DNA from: Polyangiaceae bacterium
Lineage (GTDB): Bacteria; Myxococcota_A; Polyangia; Polyangiales; Polyangiaceae
DNA: 64,000 nucleotides
Direction: 5' to 3'
Assembly (NCBI GenBank): GCA_025936045.1
Contig: JAICUB010000010.1
Location: 97,175-161,174, forward strand
Shown: positions 24,471 through 32,797 of the stretch, in pieces
Layout of the letters: each line of letters begins with the position of its first letter
Numbering within the stretch: the stretch's first letter is position 1
Notes under the pieces: model-generated
What the model saw: the letters and a program-made list of their open reading frames with translations, nothing else
Databases searched by the model: none
Told to the model about the DNA's origin: nothing
Made by a program: the position numbers and the translations under genes

Positions 24471-25559
24471 GTGACGAGCGAGCGAGTCGTGCTCCGCCCC
24501 GCGCAGGCGAAGGAAATCGTGCGGCGCCGTCTCGGAGCTCAGGGACTTGCGTCTTCGGGGTTCGAGGGGCCGGCCGAGGTCGTCGCCTGGTTCGGCGCGA
24601 TGCAAGCGCAGGATTATCTAGGGGCTCTCTGGGCCGTGGGCATGCGCACGGCGAACGCACGCGAGTCGGACGTCGACGCCGCGCTTGCCGCGGGCGCGAT
24701 CGTTCGGTCGTGGCCGATGCGGGGCACGCTGCATTTTCTCCCCGCAGCAGACGCGCGCTGGATGATCGAGCTCCTCGCGCCGCGAGCGGTGGCTCGTGCG
24801 ACGGCGCGTCTGGCGAAACTCGGACTCGATGCTGCGCTTCTGTCGCGCGCCCGCCGGGCGCTCGTCAAGGCGCTCGAGGGCGGCCGGCGCCTCACACGCC
24901 CCGCGGCGTACCGCGTGCTCGAGGCCGCGCGTGTGCCGGCGGACGCTGAACGGGGGCTCCACGTGCTCTGGCGGCTCGCGCACGAAGGACTCTTGTGCTT
25001 CGGGCCGCGTGAGGGCAAACAGCAAACCTTCGTGCTTCTCGAAGAGTGGCTGCCGCGCTCGAAGCGGCGTCCGCGTGACGAGGCGCTCGGCGAGCTCGCG
25101 CGCCGCTACTTTTCGGCCCACGGCCCCGCGACGCTGCGGGACTTCGCGTGGTGGTCGAGCCTCACGCTCGCGGAGGCGCGAAAGGCGGCAGCTCTCGCCG
25201 AGCCGCTGCTCGAACGCGAAGTGATCGGGGGCGAGACGTACGTGTCCGGTGCGTCCCCTCCGCCCGGAGTTGCGCGCGCGTCCGGGCGAGCGCAAGCGCT
25301 TCCTGCGTACGACGAGTTCTTCGTGGGATACGCGGATCGTCGCGCGGCGCTCGCGCCGGCCGATGCGCCGAAAGTGACGCCGTTTCAGCTGCTAGGCCCC
25401 GTGCTGCTGGTCGACGGACGCATGGTCGGCAGTTGGCAGCGCACGCTTGACGGGGGCCGTGTGGCCTTCACGACGAAGCCGCTCGCGCCGCTCACCGGAG
25501 CGAAGGCGACCGCGGTGCGAGGCGCGCTCGCGCGTTATGCGCGCTTCGTCGAGCGATAG
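24471..25559 (+). CDS. Winged-helix DNA-binding domain protein (HTH_42 / YcaQ-like family)
   Basis: A 362-residue protein of the HTH_42 (PF06224) family. Typical blocks are the N-terminal FGAMQAQDYLGALWAVGMR, the SWPMRGTLHFLPAADARWM segment, and the C-terminal PAYDEFFVGYADR and VLLVDGRMVGSWQR. Relatives include the DNA glycosylases AlkZ/YcaQ, which unhook interstrand crosslinks; those have a catalytic QxQ motif, and AMQAQDY provides Q-A-Q at the matching place. A DNA-repair role is therefore possible but unproven. Start is GTG 24471. The 3' end overlaps the convergent methyltransferase gene by 25 bp. Confidence 0.82.
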   Translation: MTSERVVLRPAQAKEIVRRRLGAQGLASSGFEGPAEVVAWFGAMQAQDYLGALWAVGMRTANARESDVDAALAAGAIVRSWPMRGTLHFLPAADARWMIELLAPRAVARATARLAKLGLDAALLSRARRALVKALEGGRRLTRPAAYRVLEAARVPADAERGLHVLWRLAHEGLLCFGPREGKQQTFVLLEEWLPRSKRRPRDEALGELARRYFSAHGPATLRDFAWWSSLTLAEARKAAALAEPLLEREVIGGETYVSGASPPPGVARASGRAQALPAYDEFFVGYADRRAALAPADAPKVTPFQLLGPVLLVDGRMVGSWQRTLDGGRVAFTTKPLAPLTGAKATAVRGALARYARFVER

Positions 25560-26185
25560 ATGCGGAGATTTTCGGACGGCGCGGCATGCGGGGATAGCCA
25601 CGCGCATTCCGGCGCCGCCATATCGACGCAACAGATCCGAAGCGGCTCGGCGCGTGCGAGCGGCTCGAGGGTCTCGAACAAGCGGGCCAGCCGCTCGCCG
25701 CTGAACGGACAATAAAGAAAGAAAACGCTGCCGCGCGGCATGGGCGTCGCGGGCGAGCTCGCGTCGCCCTCGAGCGTCGTCACGCGCGCGAGGCGCAGGC
25801 GAGTCGCGAGCTTTCGCGACTCCTGCGCCAGGCAGGCCTGGATTTCGAGCCCCGTCGCCGTGGCGCCCGTGAGCAGGTGCACGAGCGCCGTGGCGCGACC
25901 GAGGCCCGAGCCGACGTCCACGAACACGTCCGACGCGGTGATTGACGCGCCGTCCACCGCGTGGAGCAGCGTCTCCACCGAGCAGGGCAGGTATGGCACG
26001 CACCCTCGCGGAAGCTGGTGCTCGTCGGCGGGTGGCTCGGGGAGGTCGAGCACGAGATCGAGCCAGCTGTCGCGATCCACCGGGGCAACGTCCGAAAGCG
26101 CCGCGCGAAAGGTCGCCGCGTCGTGAAGTCCGCGTTCGAGCGCGGAGCGCATTCTAAAAGCCGACTCGCGCGCGCGCGGTTCCAC
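25535..26185 (-). CDS. Class I SAM-dependent methyltransferase
   Basis: A 216-residue protein. SAM-binding motif I is VFVDVGSGLGRATAL, followed by an acidic residue at the end of strand 2 (GLEIQ) and TLEGDAS at motif II. The FFLYCPFSGERL segment stands where the catalytic motif IV usually is, but the usual NPPY/D-PPY form is absent. The substrate cannot be inferred; the VGSGLGR motif is DOT1-like but the rest is not. GTG 26185 is the first plausible start. It is divergent from the multicopper oxidase, so the NsrR-type operator at 26253 could affect both. Confidence 0.7.
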   Translation of the reverse strand: MEPRARESAFRMRSALERGLHDAATFRAALSDVAPVDRDSWLDLVLDLPEPPADEHQLPRGCVPYLPCSVETLLHAVDGASITASDVFVDVGSGLGRATALVHLLTGATATGLEIQACLAQESRKLATRLRLARVTTLEGDASSPATPMPRGSVFFLYCPFSGERLARLFETLEPLARAEPLRICCVDMAAPECAWLSPHAAPSENLRIYRSTKRA

Positions 26186-26252
26186 GCGGCCAATGCGTAC
26201 GACTTTCCGGCAGGAGGCGCTCGAGGCGCACTATTTCGCGTGCGCGAAGCAT

Positions 26253-26275
26253 AAGATGAATCTAAAGTATATCTT
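26253..26275. promoter_or_regulatory. NsrR-type operator abutting the oxidase start
   Basis: A 23-bp dyad with half-sites AAGATGAATCT and AAGTATATCTT separated by one A. It fits the 11-1-11 layout of NsrR operators (outer AAGAT...ATCTT, AT-rich interior) in an otherwise about 68% GC region. Outer five bases are perfectly symmetric and 7 of 11 positions match overall. It directly touches the ATG at 26276, and an nsrR-like gene is in the same operon, so nitric-oxide-responsive autoregulation is likely. Confidence 0.72.
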
Positions 26276-27733
26276 ATGGCGGCGCCCAGGATGCCCTCCG
26301 CGGTTGGACGAGCTCGACGAACTTTCGAGCCTTTCGCGCGTGTCCTCTTGGCGCTCGTACTCGTCGCGTGCTCCGGCCCCACGCATGAGCCGGGACCGCC
26401 AGAAGCCCCGTACGATCCGCTCGCGTTGCCCGAAGCGGTCGACTCGAATCCCGATCCGCACATTTTCGAGACCACGCTCGAGGCCCGCGTCGAGAACCTC
26501 GAGCTCATCGCTGGAACGACGACGCCCGTGTGGACGTACGACGGTCTCCTGCCGGGTCCCCTGATCCGCGTCGCCGTCGGCGATCGACTCATCGTTCATT
26601 TCACGAACGACCTGCCCGAGGAGACGACGATCCACTGGCACGGCCTGCGCATTCCGAACGACATGGACGGCGTGCCGGACGTGACGCAGCCCGGCGTCAT
26701 GCCGGGCGGTTCGTTCACTTACGATTTCACCGTGCCCGACGCGGGGACGTATTGGTACCACCCACACTACGACTCCGCCGAGCAGGTCGGCTACGGCCTC
26801 TACGGCCCGATCGTCGTCACCGATCCGAACGAGCCCAAGGATCTCGGAAGCGAGCACGTGCTCGTGTTGAGCGACATGAACTTGAACCCGGACGGCTCGT
26901 TGATCCCGGGGGACGACGCCGGGGACCTCGGGACGCTCTTCGGGCGTGAAGGCAACACGTTCCTCGTCAACGGCAAGGTCAATCCGCTCGTGACCGTGCC
27001 CTCCGGTTCGCGGCAACGCTGGCGCATGATCAACGCCGCGAAGAGCCGATACTATCAGGTGGGTATCCAGGGCCAAACCTTCACGCGCATCGGCGGTGAC
27101 GACGGCTTCATCGCGGCTCCTCAGCCGCTCGACAGGGTCGTGATCACGCCGGCGCAACGCGCGGACGTCGTGTTCGACGTGGCGCTACCCCCGAGCAGCC
27201 AGGTGCCCGTCCTGTGGATCCCCTATGATCGCGGCTTCGGCAGCGTCGAGTTTCGAAACTCCGCCACGATCTTCACGCTCGCGACCGACGACCACGCGCC
27301 CGTCACACCGCCGCCTTTGCCGGCGCTCTCACGCGACATCGAGCCCATCGACGTGAGCTCCGCGACGACTCAATACCTACAGCTCACGGAGAACGATCAG
27401 GACGGTCACGTCATGCTCGGCATCAACGGCGTCCCCGGCTCTCAGGCGCAGCCGCTGATGGCCGGCGTCGGCGACACGCAGATTTGGGTCGTGGAAAACA
27501 CGATGGACTGGTCCCACCCGTTTCACATCCACGGCTTCTTCTTCCAGGTGCTCGACACGAACGGCGTGCCGCCCGCCGTCGCCGAATGGCGCGACACGGC
27601 CGACGTTACCGTCTACGGCACGACGCGGCTGGCCGTGAAGTTCACCGATCGCCCGGGCATGTGGATGTTCCACTGTCATATCCTCGATCACGCCGACGCC
27701 GGCATGATGGGGATGGTCCACCTCCATCCGTGA
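26276..27733 (+). CDS. Three-domain multicopper oxidase lipoprotein
   Basis: A 485-residue exported oxidase with lipobox LVLVAC (Cys32). All four copper-binding motifs are present: HWHG (His120, His122), HPHY (His162, His164), HPFHIHG (His414, 417, 419) and HCHILDHADAGM (His466, Cys467, His468, His472, axial-position Met477). This supports one type-1 and one trinuclear copper centre and four-electron reduction of oxygen. The substrate may be a phenolic, metal ion or NO-related compound. Because the operator touches ATG 26276, translation may be leaderless or start at the in-frame ATG 26291. Three bp separate it from the nsrR-like gene. Confidence 0.93.
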   Translation: MAAPRMPSAVGRARRTFEPFARVLLALVLVACSGPTHEPGPPEAPYDPLALPEAVDSNPDPHIFETTLEARVENLELIAGTTTPVWTYDGLLPGPLIRVAVGDRLIVHFTNDLPEETTIHWHGLRIPNDMDGVPDVTQPGVMPGGSFTYDFTVPDAGTYWYHPHYDSAEQVGYGLYGPIVVTDPNEPKDLGSEHVLVLSDMNLNPDGSLIPGDDAGDLGTLFGREGNTFLVNGKVNPLVTVPSGSRQRWRMINAAKSRYYQVGIQGQTFTRIGGDDGFIAAPQPLDRVVITPAQRADVVFDVALPPSSQVPVLWIPYDRGFGSVEFRNSATIFTLATDDHAPVTPPPLPALSRDIEPIDVSSATTQYLQLTENDQDGHVMLGINGVPGSQAQPLMAGVGDTQIWVVENTMDWSHPFHIHGFFFQVLDTNGVPPAVAEWRDTADVTVYGTTRLAVKFTDRPGMWMFHCHILDHADAGMMGMVHLHP

Positions 27734-27736
27734 ACC

Positions 27737-28192
27737 ATGCGCCTCACGCTCCACACCGACTACGGCCTGCGCGTGCTGATCTTTCTCGCGGCAAAGAAGG
27801 GAGAGTCCGCGACCATCCCGGAAATCGCCGGGGCCTACGGCATCTCGCGCGGGCATTTGATGAAGGTCGTGAACGAGCTCGGTCGTCTCGGCTACGTGAC
27901 GACGACACGGGGGCGCAACGGCGGCATCACGCTCGGTAAGCCGGCCGGCACGATCCGGGTGGGGGACGTGGTGCGGAGGACCGAGGAGAACCTCGCGCTC
28001 GTCGAGTGCTTCTCGCAGAGCGCCGAGGCCGGTTGCCGGATCGACGGGGCGTGTCGGTTGAAGGGCGCGCTCGCGGAAGCGCTCGGGGCGTTCCTCGGCG
28101 TGCTCGACGGCTACACGATCGAGGACATCGTGAAAGGTCGCTCGGCGCCGCTCCTCGAACGCCTGAGACTCGTCCGAGCACTCGGCTCGTGA
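27737..28192 (+). CDS. nsrR: NsrR-type Rrf2-family nitric-oxide sensor repressor
   Basis: A 151-residue Rrf2 protein. The winged helix spans about residues 1-70 (MRLTLHTDYGLRVLIFLA, SRGHLMKVVNELGRLGYV). Cys91, Cys100 and Cys106 (ECFSQSAEAGCRIDGAC) match the three cysteines that bind the Fe-S cluster in NsrR. In the family, NO attacks the cluster and releases DNA. The gene is 3 bp after the multicopper oxidase and follows an NsrR-like operator, which supports NsrR over IscR or RsrR. Downstream is the Dph6-like gene after 13 bp. Confidence 0.88.
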   Translation: MRLTLHTDYGLRVLIFLAAKKGESATIPEIAGAYGISRGHLMKVVNELGRLGYVTTTRGRNGGITLGKPAGTIRVGDVVRRTEENLALVECFSQSAEAGCRIDGACRLKGALAEALGAFLGVLDGYTIEDIVKGRSAPLLERLRLVRALGS

Positions 28193-28205
28193 TAGCTCGC
28201 TCTGG

Positions 28206-28886
28206 ATGCCCGAGCGGTCAAAACCCAAAGCGGTCGTGGCGTGGAGCAGCGGCAAGGACAGCGCGTATGCGCTATTCGAAGCGCGGCGCGCCGGCGCGTT
28301 CGACATCGTCGGGATCCTGACGACGGTAACGGCGACCTTCGAGCGCGTCTCGATGCACGGCGTGCGCGAAGCGTTGCTGGAACGGCAAGCCGCGGAGCTC
28401 GGCCTGCCGTGCCACAAGGTTTACATCCCTTCGCCCTGCCCGAACGACGTGTACGAGCAGAAGCTCGGTGAGGCGGTCTCCCGGGCGAAAGCCGAAGGCG
28501 TTTCCCACTTCATTTTCGGGGATCTCTACCTCGAGGACATTCGGCGTTACCGAGTCGAGCGGCTCGAGCCCGCGGGCATGACCGCGGAGTTTCCGCTCTG
28601 GCAGCGGGACACGCGTGCGCTCGCCGGCGAGATGCTCGCGGCGGGTCTGCGCGCCGTCGTCACCTGCATCGATCCGAGCAAGCTTGACAAATCGTGGGCG
28701 GGGCGCGCCTTCGACGCGAGCTTTCTCTCGGATTTACCGGCGGGCGTCGACCCCTGCGGGGAGAACGGCGAGTTTCACACCTTCGTGACCGACGGTCCGA
28801 TGTTCCGCGGACCGATCGCCGTGCGTACGGGCGACATCGTCGAGCGCGACGGCTTCGTCTTCGCGGACGTGCTTCCTGTTGCATGA
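28206..28886 (+). CDS. Dph6-like PP-loop ATP pyrophosphatase (adenine nucleotide alpha-hydrolase family)
   Basis: A 226-residue cytoplasmic protein of the family that includes archaeal/eukaryal diphthine-ammonia ligase. The PP-loop AWSSGKDSAYAL (residues 12-23) binds ATP, and the family signature DPCGENGEFHTFV lies near residues 181-193, followed by the usual IVERDGFVFADVLP tail. Bacteria lack diphthamide, so bacterial members have another, mostly unknown, amidation or adenylation role. It is third in the oxidase-nsrR operon (13-bp gap), which hints at NO-linked expression. Confidence 0.87.
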   Translation: MPERSKPKAVVAWSSGKDSAYALFEARRAGAFDIVGILTTVTATFERVSMHGVREALLERQAAELGLPCHKVYIPSPCPNDVYEQKLGEAVSRAKAEGVSHFIFGDLYLEDIRRYRVERLEPAGMTAEFPLWQRDTRALAGEMLAAGLRAVVTCIDPSKLDKSWAGRAFDASFLSDLPAGVDPCGENGEFHTFVTDGPMFRGPIAVRTGDIVERDGFVFADVLPVA

Positions 28887-29211
28887 CCCGCGTGGGTGCG
28901 CGTTCCCGGTGAACGACGTGAGCGAAGAGAAGGCGCGGCTTCATTGAGAGATTGCCGTACGTTGCATGGTGCGCGTACGAAAAAAGGCCCCCTCTAACGG
29001 TGGACTTCTTGTTGAGTCTGTCCATCGTTAGGTATACGAATTCGGGTTGCCGCGGTTCCTAACGAGCTGCTGCCGACTTCGCGGATGGAGCGCTCGCCAA
29101 CGAACACCGAGGAACGGATGCTGCGGGGGTCGATACGACGGAAAAACGGCGCGGGAACGACGGCGGCCGCGTGCCTTTCTACGCACGGCACTTGGCGCGC
29201 GCCTGGGGGTC
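28887..29211. other. Intergenic region upstream of the TetR gene
   Basis: A 325-bp stretch. It contains the 12-bp inverted repeat listed at 28994-29031, overlapping a plausible sigma70-type promoter (TTGAGT at 29012-29017 and TATACG at 29033-29038, 15-bp spacing). About 170 bp of leader would then precede the TetR ATG. In-frame upstream extension of the TetR frame to a TTG at 29047 is Cys/Arg-rich and unlikely to be translated. No other gene is visible. Confidence 0.5.
28994..29031. promoter_or_regulatory. Inverted repeat / candidate TetR operator
   Basis: CTAACGGTGGAC (28994-29005) and GTCCATCGTTAG (29020-29031) are complementary at 11 of 12 positions with a 14-nt spacer. The right arm lies inside the presumed -35/-10 spacer upstream of the TetR-family gene at 29212. 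CTAACG-type half-sites are common in TetR operators. Autoregulation is inferred; a transcribed stem-loop is the alternative reading. Confidence 0.5.
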
Positions 29212-29844
29212 ATGTCCGCACTTGAAGATGTTCGGAAGCCCCGCAGGCGTCGCGGAGCGACGACACAGAGCCAAGTGGTGGATGCGGCGCTCGCGGTGGC
29301 GGATCAGGTCGGCATCGACCGGCTGACCATTCGCGCCGTCGCGAAGCTCGCCGACGTGCCGACGATGTCGCTTTACTCGCATTTTTCGAGCAAGGACGAG
29401 CTCCTCGAGCTGATGCACGCCGAGGTCACCCAGCGGCTCTTCGCCGAGGAGCAGTACGCGACGTGGCAAGCGGCGCTCGTGGCGGTGTGCACGCGCTTGC
29501 GTGACGGTTTGAGCGCGCATCCGCATTGGGTCCCGCTCCTGTCGCGCGCCGCTTCCTTCGTTCCGGCTCAGGTGCGCGAGCGCTTGCTCGAGCTGATGCT
29601 CACCGACGGCGTTTCGCGTGCCTGGGCGACCGCCGCGCTCGAGAGCGCCTTGGTGGTCGCCAAGGGTCTCGTGCTGCTCGAGCTCGCGGACGGCACCGCG
29701 GGGCCGTCGAGCCTCGTGCGCGCGAAGCTCGGAGCCGCGCCGGAGTCCGGCGCAACCGGCGAGCTCGATGCCGCGGAGACGTTCGCCGTCGCGGTTCGAA
29801 CGTACGTGCGCGGTTTGGAAAGCGCCAAGCAGCGCGCCCTGTAA
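29212..29844 (+). CDS. TetR-family transcriptional regulator
   Basis: A 210-residue regulator. A basic N-terminus (KPRRRRGATT) leads into the TetR HTH: VVDAALAVADQVGIDRLTIR..AKLADVPTMSLYSHFSSKDEL, where the recognition helix and the YSHFSSKDEL turn are typical. The C-terminal helical ligand domain resembles the TetR_C class that binds small hydrophobic drugs. ATG 29212 follows GGGGGT and removes an improbable Cys-rich leader. No adjacent transporter or enzyme identifies its ligand; the XRE gene 103 bp downstream is the nearest partner. Confidence 0.9.
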   Translation: MSALEDVRKPRRRRGATTQSQVVDAALAVADQVGIDRLTIRAVAKLADVPTMSLYSHFSSKDELLELMHAEVTQRLFAEEQYATWQAALVAVCTRLRDGLSAHPHWVPLLSRAASFVPAQVRERLLELMLTDGVSRAWATAALESALVVAKGLVLLELADGTAGPSSLVRAKLGAAPESGATGELDAAETFAVAVRTYVRGLESAKQRAL

Positions 29845-29947
29845 AACCCCCTTAATTTCCGTACGGCGTCAGCCGTTGGTACGCCCGTTCGGCGACTTCG
29901 ACCTTCGGATTCTCCGTCCGCGCCGGTCGCGCCAGGGTCAGAAACGT

Positions 29948-30271
29948 ATGCACGAAACTGCTTTCAGGAAGAGCTTGAGCCGCTCCGTGAGGCGAACTCG
30001 CCGCGAGCGCGGACTCACTCAGCGCGCGCTCGCTTACCGCTCGGGGATCAGCGAAAAATATCTGTCGCGCATCGAGCTCGGTCAGGTGACGCCCTCGGCC
30101 CTCGTGGCGTTCCGTCTTTGCAACACGCTCGGCTCGGATCTCGGCCGGTTGGTTTCGATGCAGCCCGCCAACGAATCGACCGGCATCCGCAAGATCGTGC
30201 GGCTCCTGCGTGACCGTCCCGAGGACACGCTCGACTGCGCGCGCCGTATCCTCGTCGAGCTCTTTCGCTGA
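29948..30271 (+). CDS. XRE-family helix-turn-helix protein
   Basis: A 107-residue DNA-binding protein. Residues about 12-65 form a Cro/CI-type HTH: VRRTRRERGLTQRALAYRSG, then SEKYLSRIELGQVTPS, and the FRLCNTLGSDLGRL helix. The C-terminal 35 residues are helical and probably mediate dimerisation. No toxin or peptidase domain is attached and no neighbouring gene forms an obvious toxin-antitoxin pair. ATG 29948 begins right before the fold. Confidence 0.85.
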   Translation: MHETAFRKSLSRSVRRTRRERGLTQRALAYRSGISEKYLSRIELGQVTPSALVAFRLCNTLGSDLGRLVSMQPANESTGIRKIVRLLRDRPEDTLDCARRILVELFR

Positions 30272-30426
30272 CGAACGCGCGAAAAATGCGGCTTGTGCCC
30301 CGAGGTCGCGCAAATCGTGCGCGCTTCCCGCCTGGAGCGCGCGGTATTGCCGCTTCTTGCTCGGCCCAGGTTTTGCTTTAGTGGCGCGCAAGGCCGCGTG
30401 AGGTCGTTCGCCGCCGCGCCGAGAGC

Positions 30427-32238
30427 ATGAAAAGTCGCAAGCTCCTGCTTTCCTTCTTTCCGCGAGCCGTCCGCGCGCACCTCGACGTGCCGATCGCGGT
30501 AGCGCTCCGGCGCACGTTCGCGCAAGGCTACGGGGCCCAGGCGTTCCGCGCCGATCTGTTCGCCGGTATCGTCGTAGGGATCGTCGCGCTGCCGCTCTCG
30601 ATGGCACTTGCGATCTCCGTCGGAGTGCCGCCGCAGCACGGCCTCTACACGGCGATCGTCGCCGGCGCGATCGTGCCGCTCACCGGCGGCTCGAAGTTCC
30701 AGGTGACGGGACCGACGGCCGCTTTCGTCGTCATCCTCGCGCCGATCGTCGCGCGCCACGGGCTCTCCGGGCTGCTCACCGCGGGCCTGCTCGCGGGAAT
30801 TTTACTGGTGGCGATGGGCGTCGCGCGGCTCGGGCGCTTGATTCAGTTCATTCCGCACCCCGTGACGACCGGCTTTACCGCCGGCATCGCGACGGTCATA
30901 GCCACGCTCGAGCTCAAGGATGCGCTCGGGCTGCCGATCGCGCACATGCCGGAGACGTACCTCGAGAAGGTCGCGGTACTCTGGCAGGCGCGTCACTCGG
31001 TCTCGCTTCCCGACGCGCTCGTCGCCGGGGTCACGATCGCTCTGCTCGTGGGTTTGCCGAAGGGGTTGCCGTCGCTGACGCGCAAGGTGCCGGCTCCGCT
31101 CCTAGCCATCACGGCGGCGTCCGCCGTCGCCCTGTTGCTTCACCGCTTCCGGCCGGATTTTGCCGTCGCGACGCTCGGCACCCGCTTTCATTCGACTGTC
31201 GGCGGGCACGTCGTGGACGGTATCCCGCCGCTCCCGCCGTTACCCATGCTTCCCTGGGGCCACGGCAGGCTCACGCTCGGGGAGCTCGGCGGGCTCGGCT
31301 CGGCCGCGTTCGCGATTGCGATGCTCGGGGCGATCGAGTCGCTGCTGTCCGCCGTGATCGCGGACGGCATCACCGGAAAGAAGCACGACCCCGACGCCGA
31401 GCTCGTCGGACTCGGAATCGGCAACATCGTCGCGCCCTTCTTCGGCGGAATTGCCGCGACCGGCGCGCTCGCGCGCACCGCCACGAACGTGCGCGCAGGA
31501 GCTCGCTCTCCGCTCGCCGCGGTTTGCCACTCCCTCATCGTCCTGTCGGCGGTGCTCCTGTTCGCGCCCCTCCTCGGCTTCGTGCCGATGGCGTCGCTCG
31601 CCGGGCTCTTGCTCGTCGTGGCGTGGAACATGTCGGAACGCCGCCACTTCGTGACCATCCTCCGGATTGCACCGAAGAGCGACGCGGTCGTCTTGCTCGC
31701 GTGTTTCGGTCTCACGGTCGTGTTCGACATGGTCGTCGCCGTCTCGTTCGGCGTGGTGCTCGCGTCCCTGCTCTTCATGCGCCGGACGGCGGAGCTCACG
31801 CACTCGCGCCTGTTCGACGGCAGCCCCGACCCCGACTCCGAGTATCAGCTCGCTCCGGGCGTCGCGCTTTACGAGGTCGCCGGTCCCCTCTTTTTCGGCG
31901 CCGCTCAAAACGCGATGGGCGCGCTCCAGACCGGCGGCTCGGCGAGCAAAGTCGTGGTGCTCGCGCTCGGTCGCGTGCCGTCGATCGATGCGACGGGGTT
32001 CGTCGCCCTCGAGAGCGCGCTCATGCGCCTGCGGGCGGCTCGAAAGCAAGTCGTCCTTACCGGTCCCTTGCCCGAGCCGCGCGCCATCTTCGACCGCGCG
32101 AACCTCCCGAAGCACCATGAGCAGCTGCACTTTGCGGCCACGTTGGAGGCGGGGCTCGAGCTTGCCGCGCGGCTGGCCGGCGCGCCTGCGACAGGCAGCG
32201 AGGGCCCACGTTTCGGCGCGGAAACGACGCGCAGCTGA
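30427..32238 (+). CDS. SulP-family anion transporter with STAS domain
   Basis: A 603-residue inner-membrane protein. About 12-14 transmembrane helices span residues 45-450, with the SulP signature (ADLFAGIVVGIVALPLSMALAISVGVPPQHGLY, in part) near residue 40 and GLYTAIVAGAIVPLTGGS after it. The C-terminal cytoplasmic STAS domain spans about 470-580 (VALYEVAGPLFFGAAQ, RVPSIDATGFVALE). SulP members carry sulfate, bicarbonate or other anions with Na+ or H+ coupling. The GGSKFQVTGPTAAF segment resembles the bicarbonate/sulfate group, but the substrate is undetermined. Convergent with the next gene, 4 bp away. Confidence 0.93.
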   Translation: MKSRKLLLSFFPRAVRAHLDVPIAVALRRTFAQGYGAQAFRADLFAGIVVGIVALPLSMALAISVGVPPQHGLYTAIVAGAIVPLTGGSKFQVTGPTAAFVVILAPIVARHGLSGLLTAGLLAGILLVAMGVARLGRLIQFIPHPVTTGFTAGIATVIATLELKDALGLPIAHMPETYLEKVAVLWQARHSVSLPDALVAGVTIALLVGLPKGLPSLTRKVPAPLLAITAASAVALLLHRFRPDFAVATLGTRFHSTVGGHVVDGIPPLPPLPMLPWGHGRLTLGELGGLGSAAFAIAMLGAIESLLSAVIADGITGKKHDPDAELVGLGIGNIVAPFFGGIAATGALARTATNVRAGARSPLAAVCHSLIVLSAVLLFAPLLGFVPMASLAGLLLVVAWNMSERRHFVTILRIAPKSDAVVLLACFGLTVVFDMVVAVSFGVVLASLLFMRRTAELTHSRLFDGSPDPDSEYQLAPGVALYEVAGPLFFGAAQNAMGALQTGGSASKVVVLALGRVPSIDATGFVALESALMRLRAARKQVVLTGPLPEPRAIFDRANLPKHHEQLHFAATLEAGLELAARLAGAPATGSEGPRFGAETTRS

Positions 32239-32248
32239 GCGCTCAGCT
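32233..32248. terminator. 16-bp perfect palindrome covering two convergent stop codons
   Basis: AGCTGAGC at 32233-32240 and GCTCAGCT at 32241-32248 form a perfect palindrome. The TGA of the SulP gene and the reverse-strand TGA of the next gene both lie inside it, symmetrically about the centre. It could act as a short bidirectional termination or pause hairpin, though it has no loop bases and no T-tract. Confidence 0.35.
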
Positions 32249-32797
32249 CGGCGGCGGGTCGATGAAGCGGAGCCGGCCTTGATCGTCGAGCACGACGTTG
32301 CGGTGGCGGTGCGCGCCCGTGAACCTCTCGACGTCCCGCACCCAGCGCGAGTCCGGATAGTGGTTCACCATGTGTTCGGCTTCGCCGCGTGCCTCGGAGG
32401 ATTGACCGAGCTCGGCGAGAGCATGGATCAGGATGCTCGCGCGTTCGGGCGCAGCGGCACTCTCGGGAAAACGACGGTTGCCCTCGCGCGCGAGCTCGAG
32501 CGCGAGAGCCGGGTCGTTGCCGTTCGCGCTCCGGAGCAGCAGCATGAGCGCCGGCTCCTCCATCGTTTGCGGGGTGGGGGCAGGGGTCGCGCTCGCGCGG
32601 GTCTCCGGCGCCGCGCGCGCGAGTTCGGCCGTGGCAACGACGGCCGGCTCTGCCGTGCTCGGCTCGCTCGCCGTCGCTTCGACGGCGGCGGTCGGCACCC
32701 GAGCTGCGCGCTCGACGTGACGCCCGAACGCGAAGAGGGCCGCCGCCGCGGCGAGCACGGCGCAGGCGAGACCCGGGGTGCGCCTGCCGAGAGTCAC
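32243..32797 (-). CDS. Small membrane-anchored protein with TPR-like C-terminus
   Basis: A 184-residue protein. GTG 32797 overlaps the upstream GH5-like gene's stop as GTGA, giving translational coupling. An N-terminal hydrophobic segment (GLACAVLAAAAALFAFG) is a signal anchor. An Ala/Thr/Pro-rich linker follows. The C-terminal half (LALELAREGNRRFPES, ERASILIHALAELGQSSEARGEAEHMVNHYPDS) resembles two TPR units of the tetratricopeptide family. The last 25 residues (VVLDDQGRLRFIDPPPS) are conserved-looking. Its function is unknown. It probably acts in the periplasm with the product of the upstream lipoprotein gene. Confidence 0.7.
   Translation of the reverse strand: MTLGRRTPGLACAVLAAAAALFAFGRHVERAARVPTAAVEATASEPSTAEPAVVATAELARAAPETRASATPAPTPQTMEEPALMLLLRSANGNDPALALELAREGNRRFPESAAAPERASILIHALAELGQSSEARGEAEHMVNHYPDSRWVRDVERFTGAHRHRNVVLDDQGRLRFIDPPPS

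Noticed and set aside
24471..25559. Calling the HTH_42 protein a confirmed DNA glycosylase
   Set aside because: The QxQ-like AMQAQDY is suggestive, but the subfamily is diverse and no catalytic test is available.
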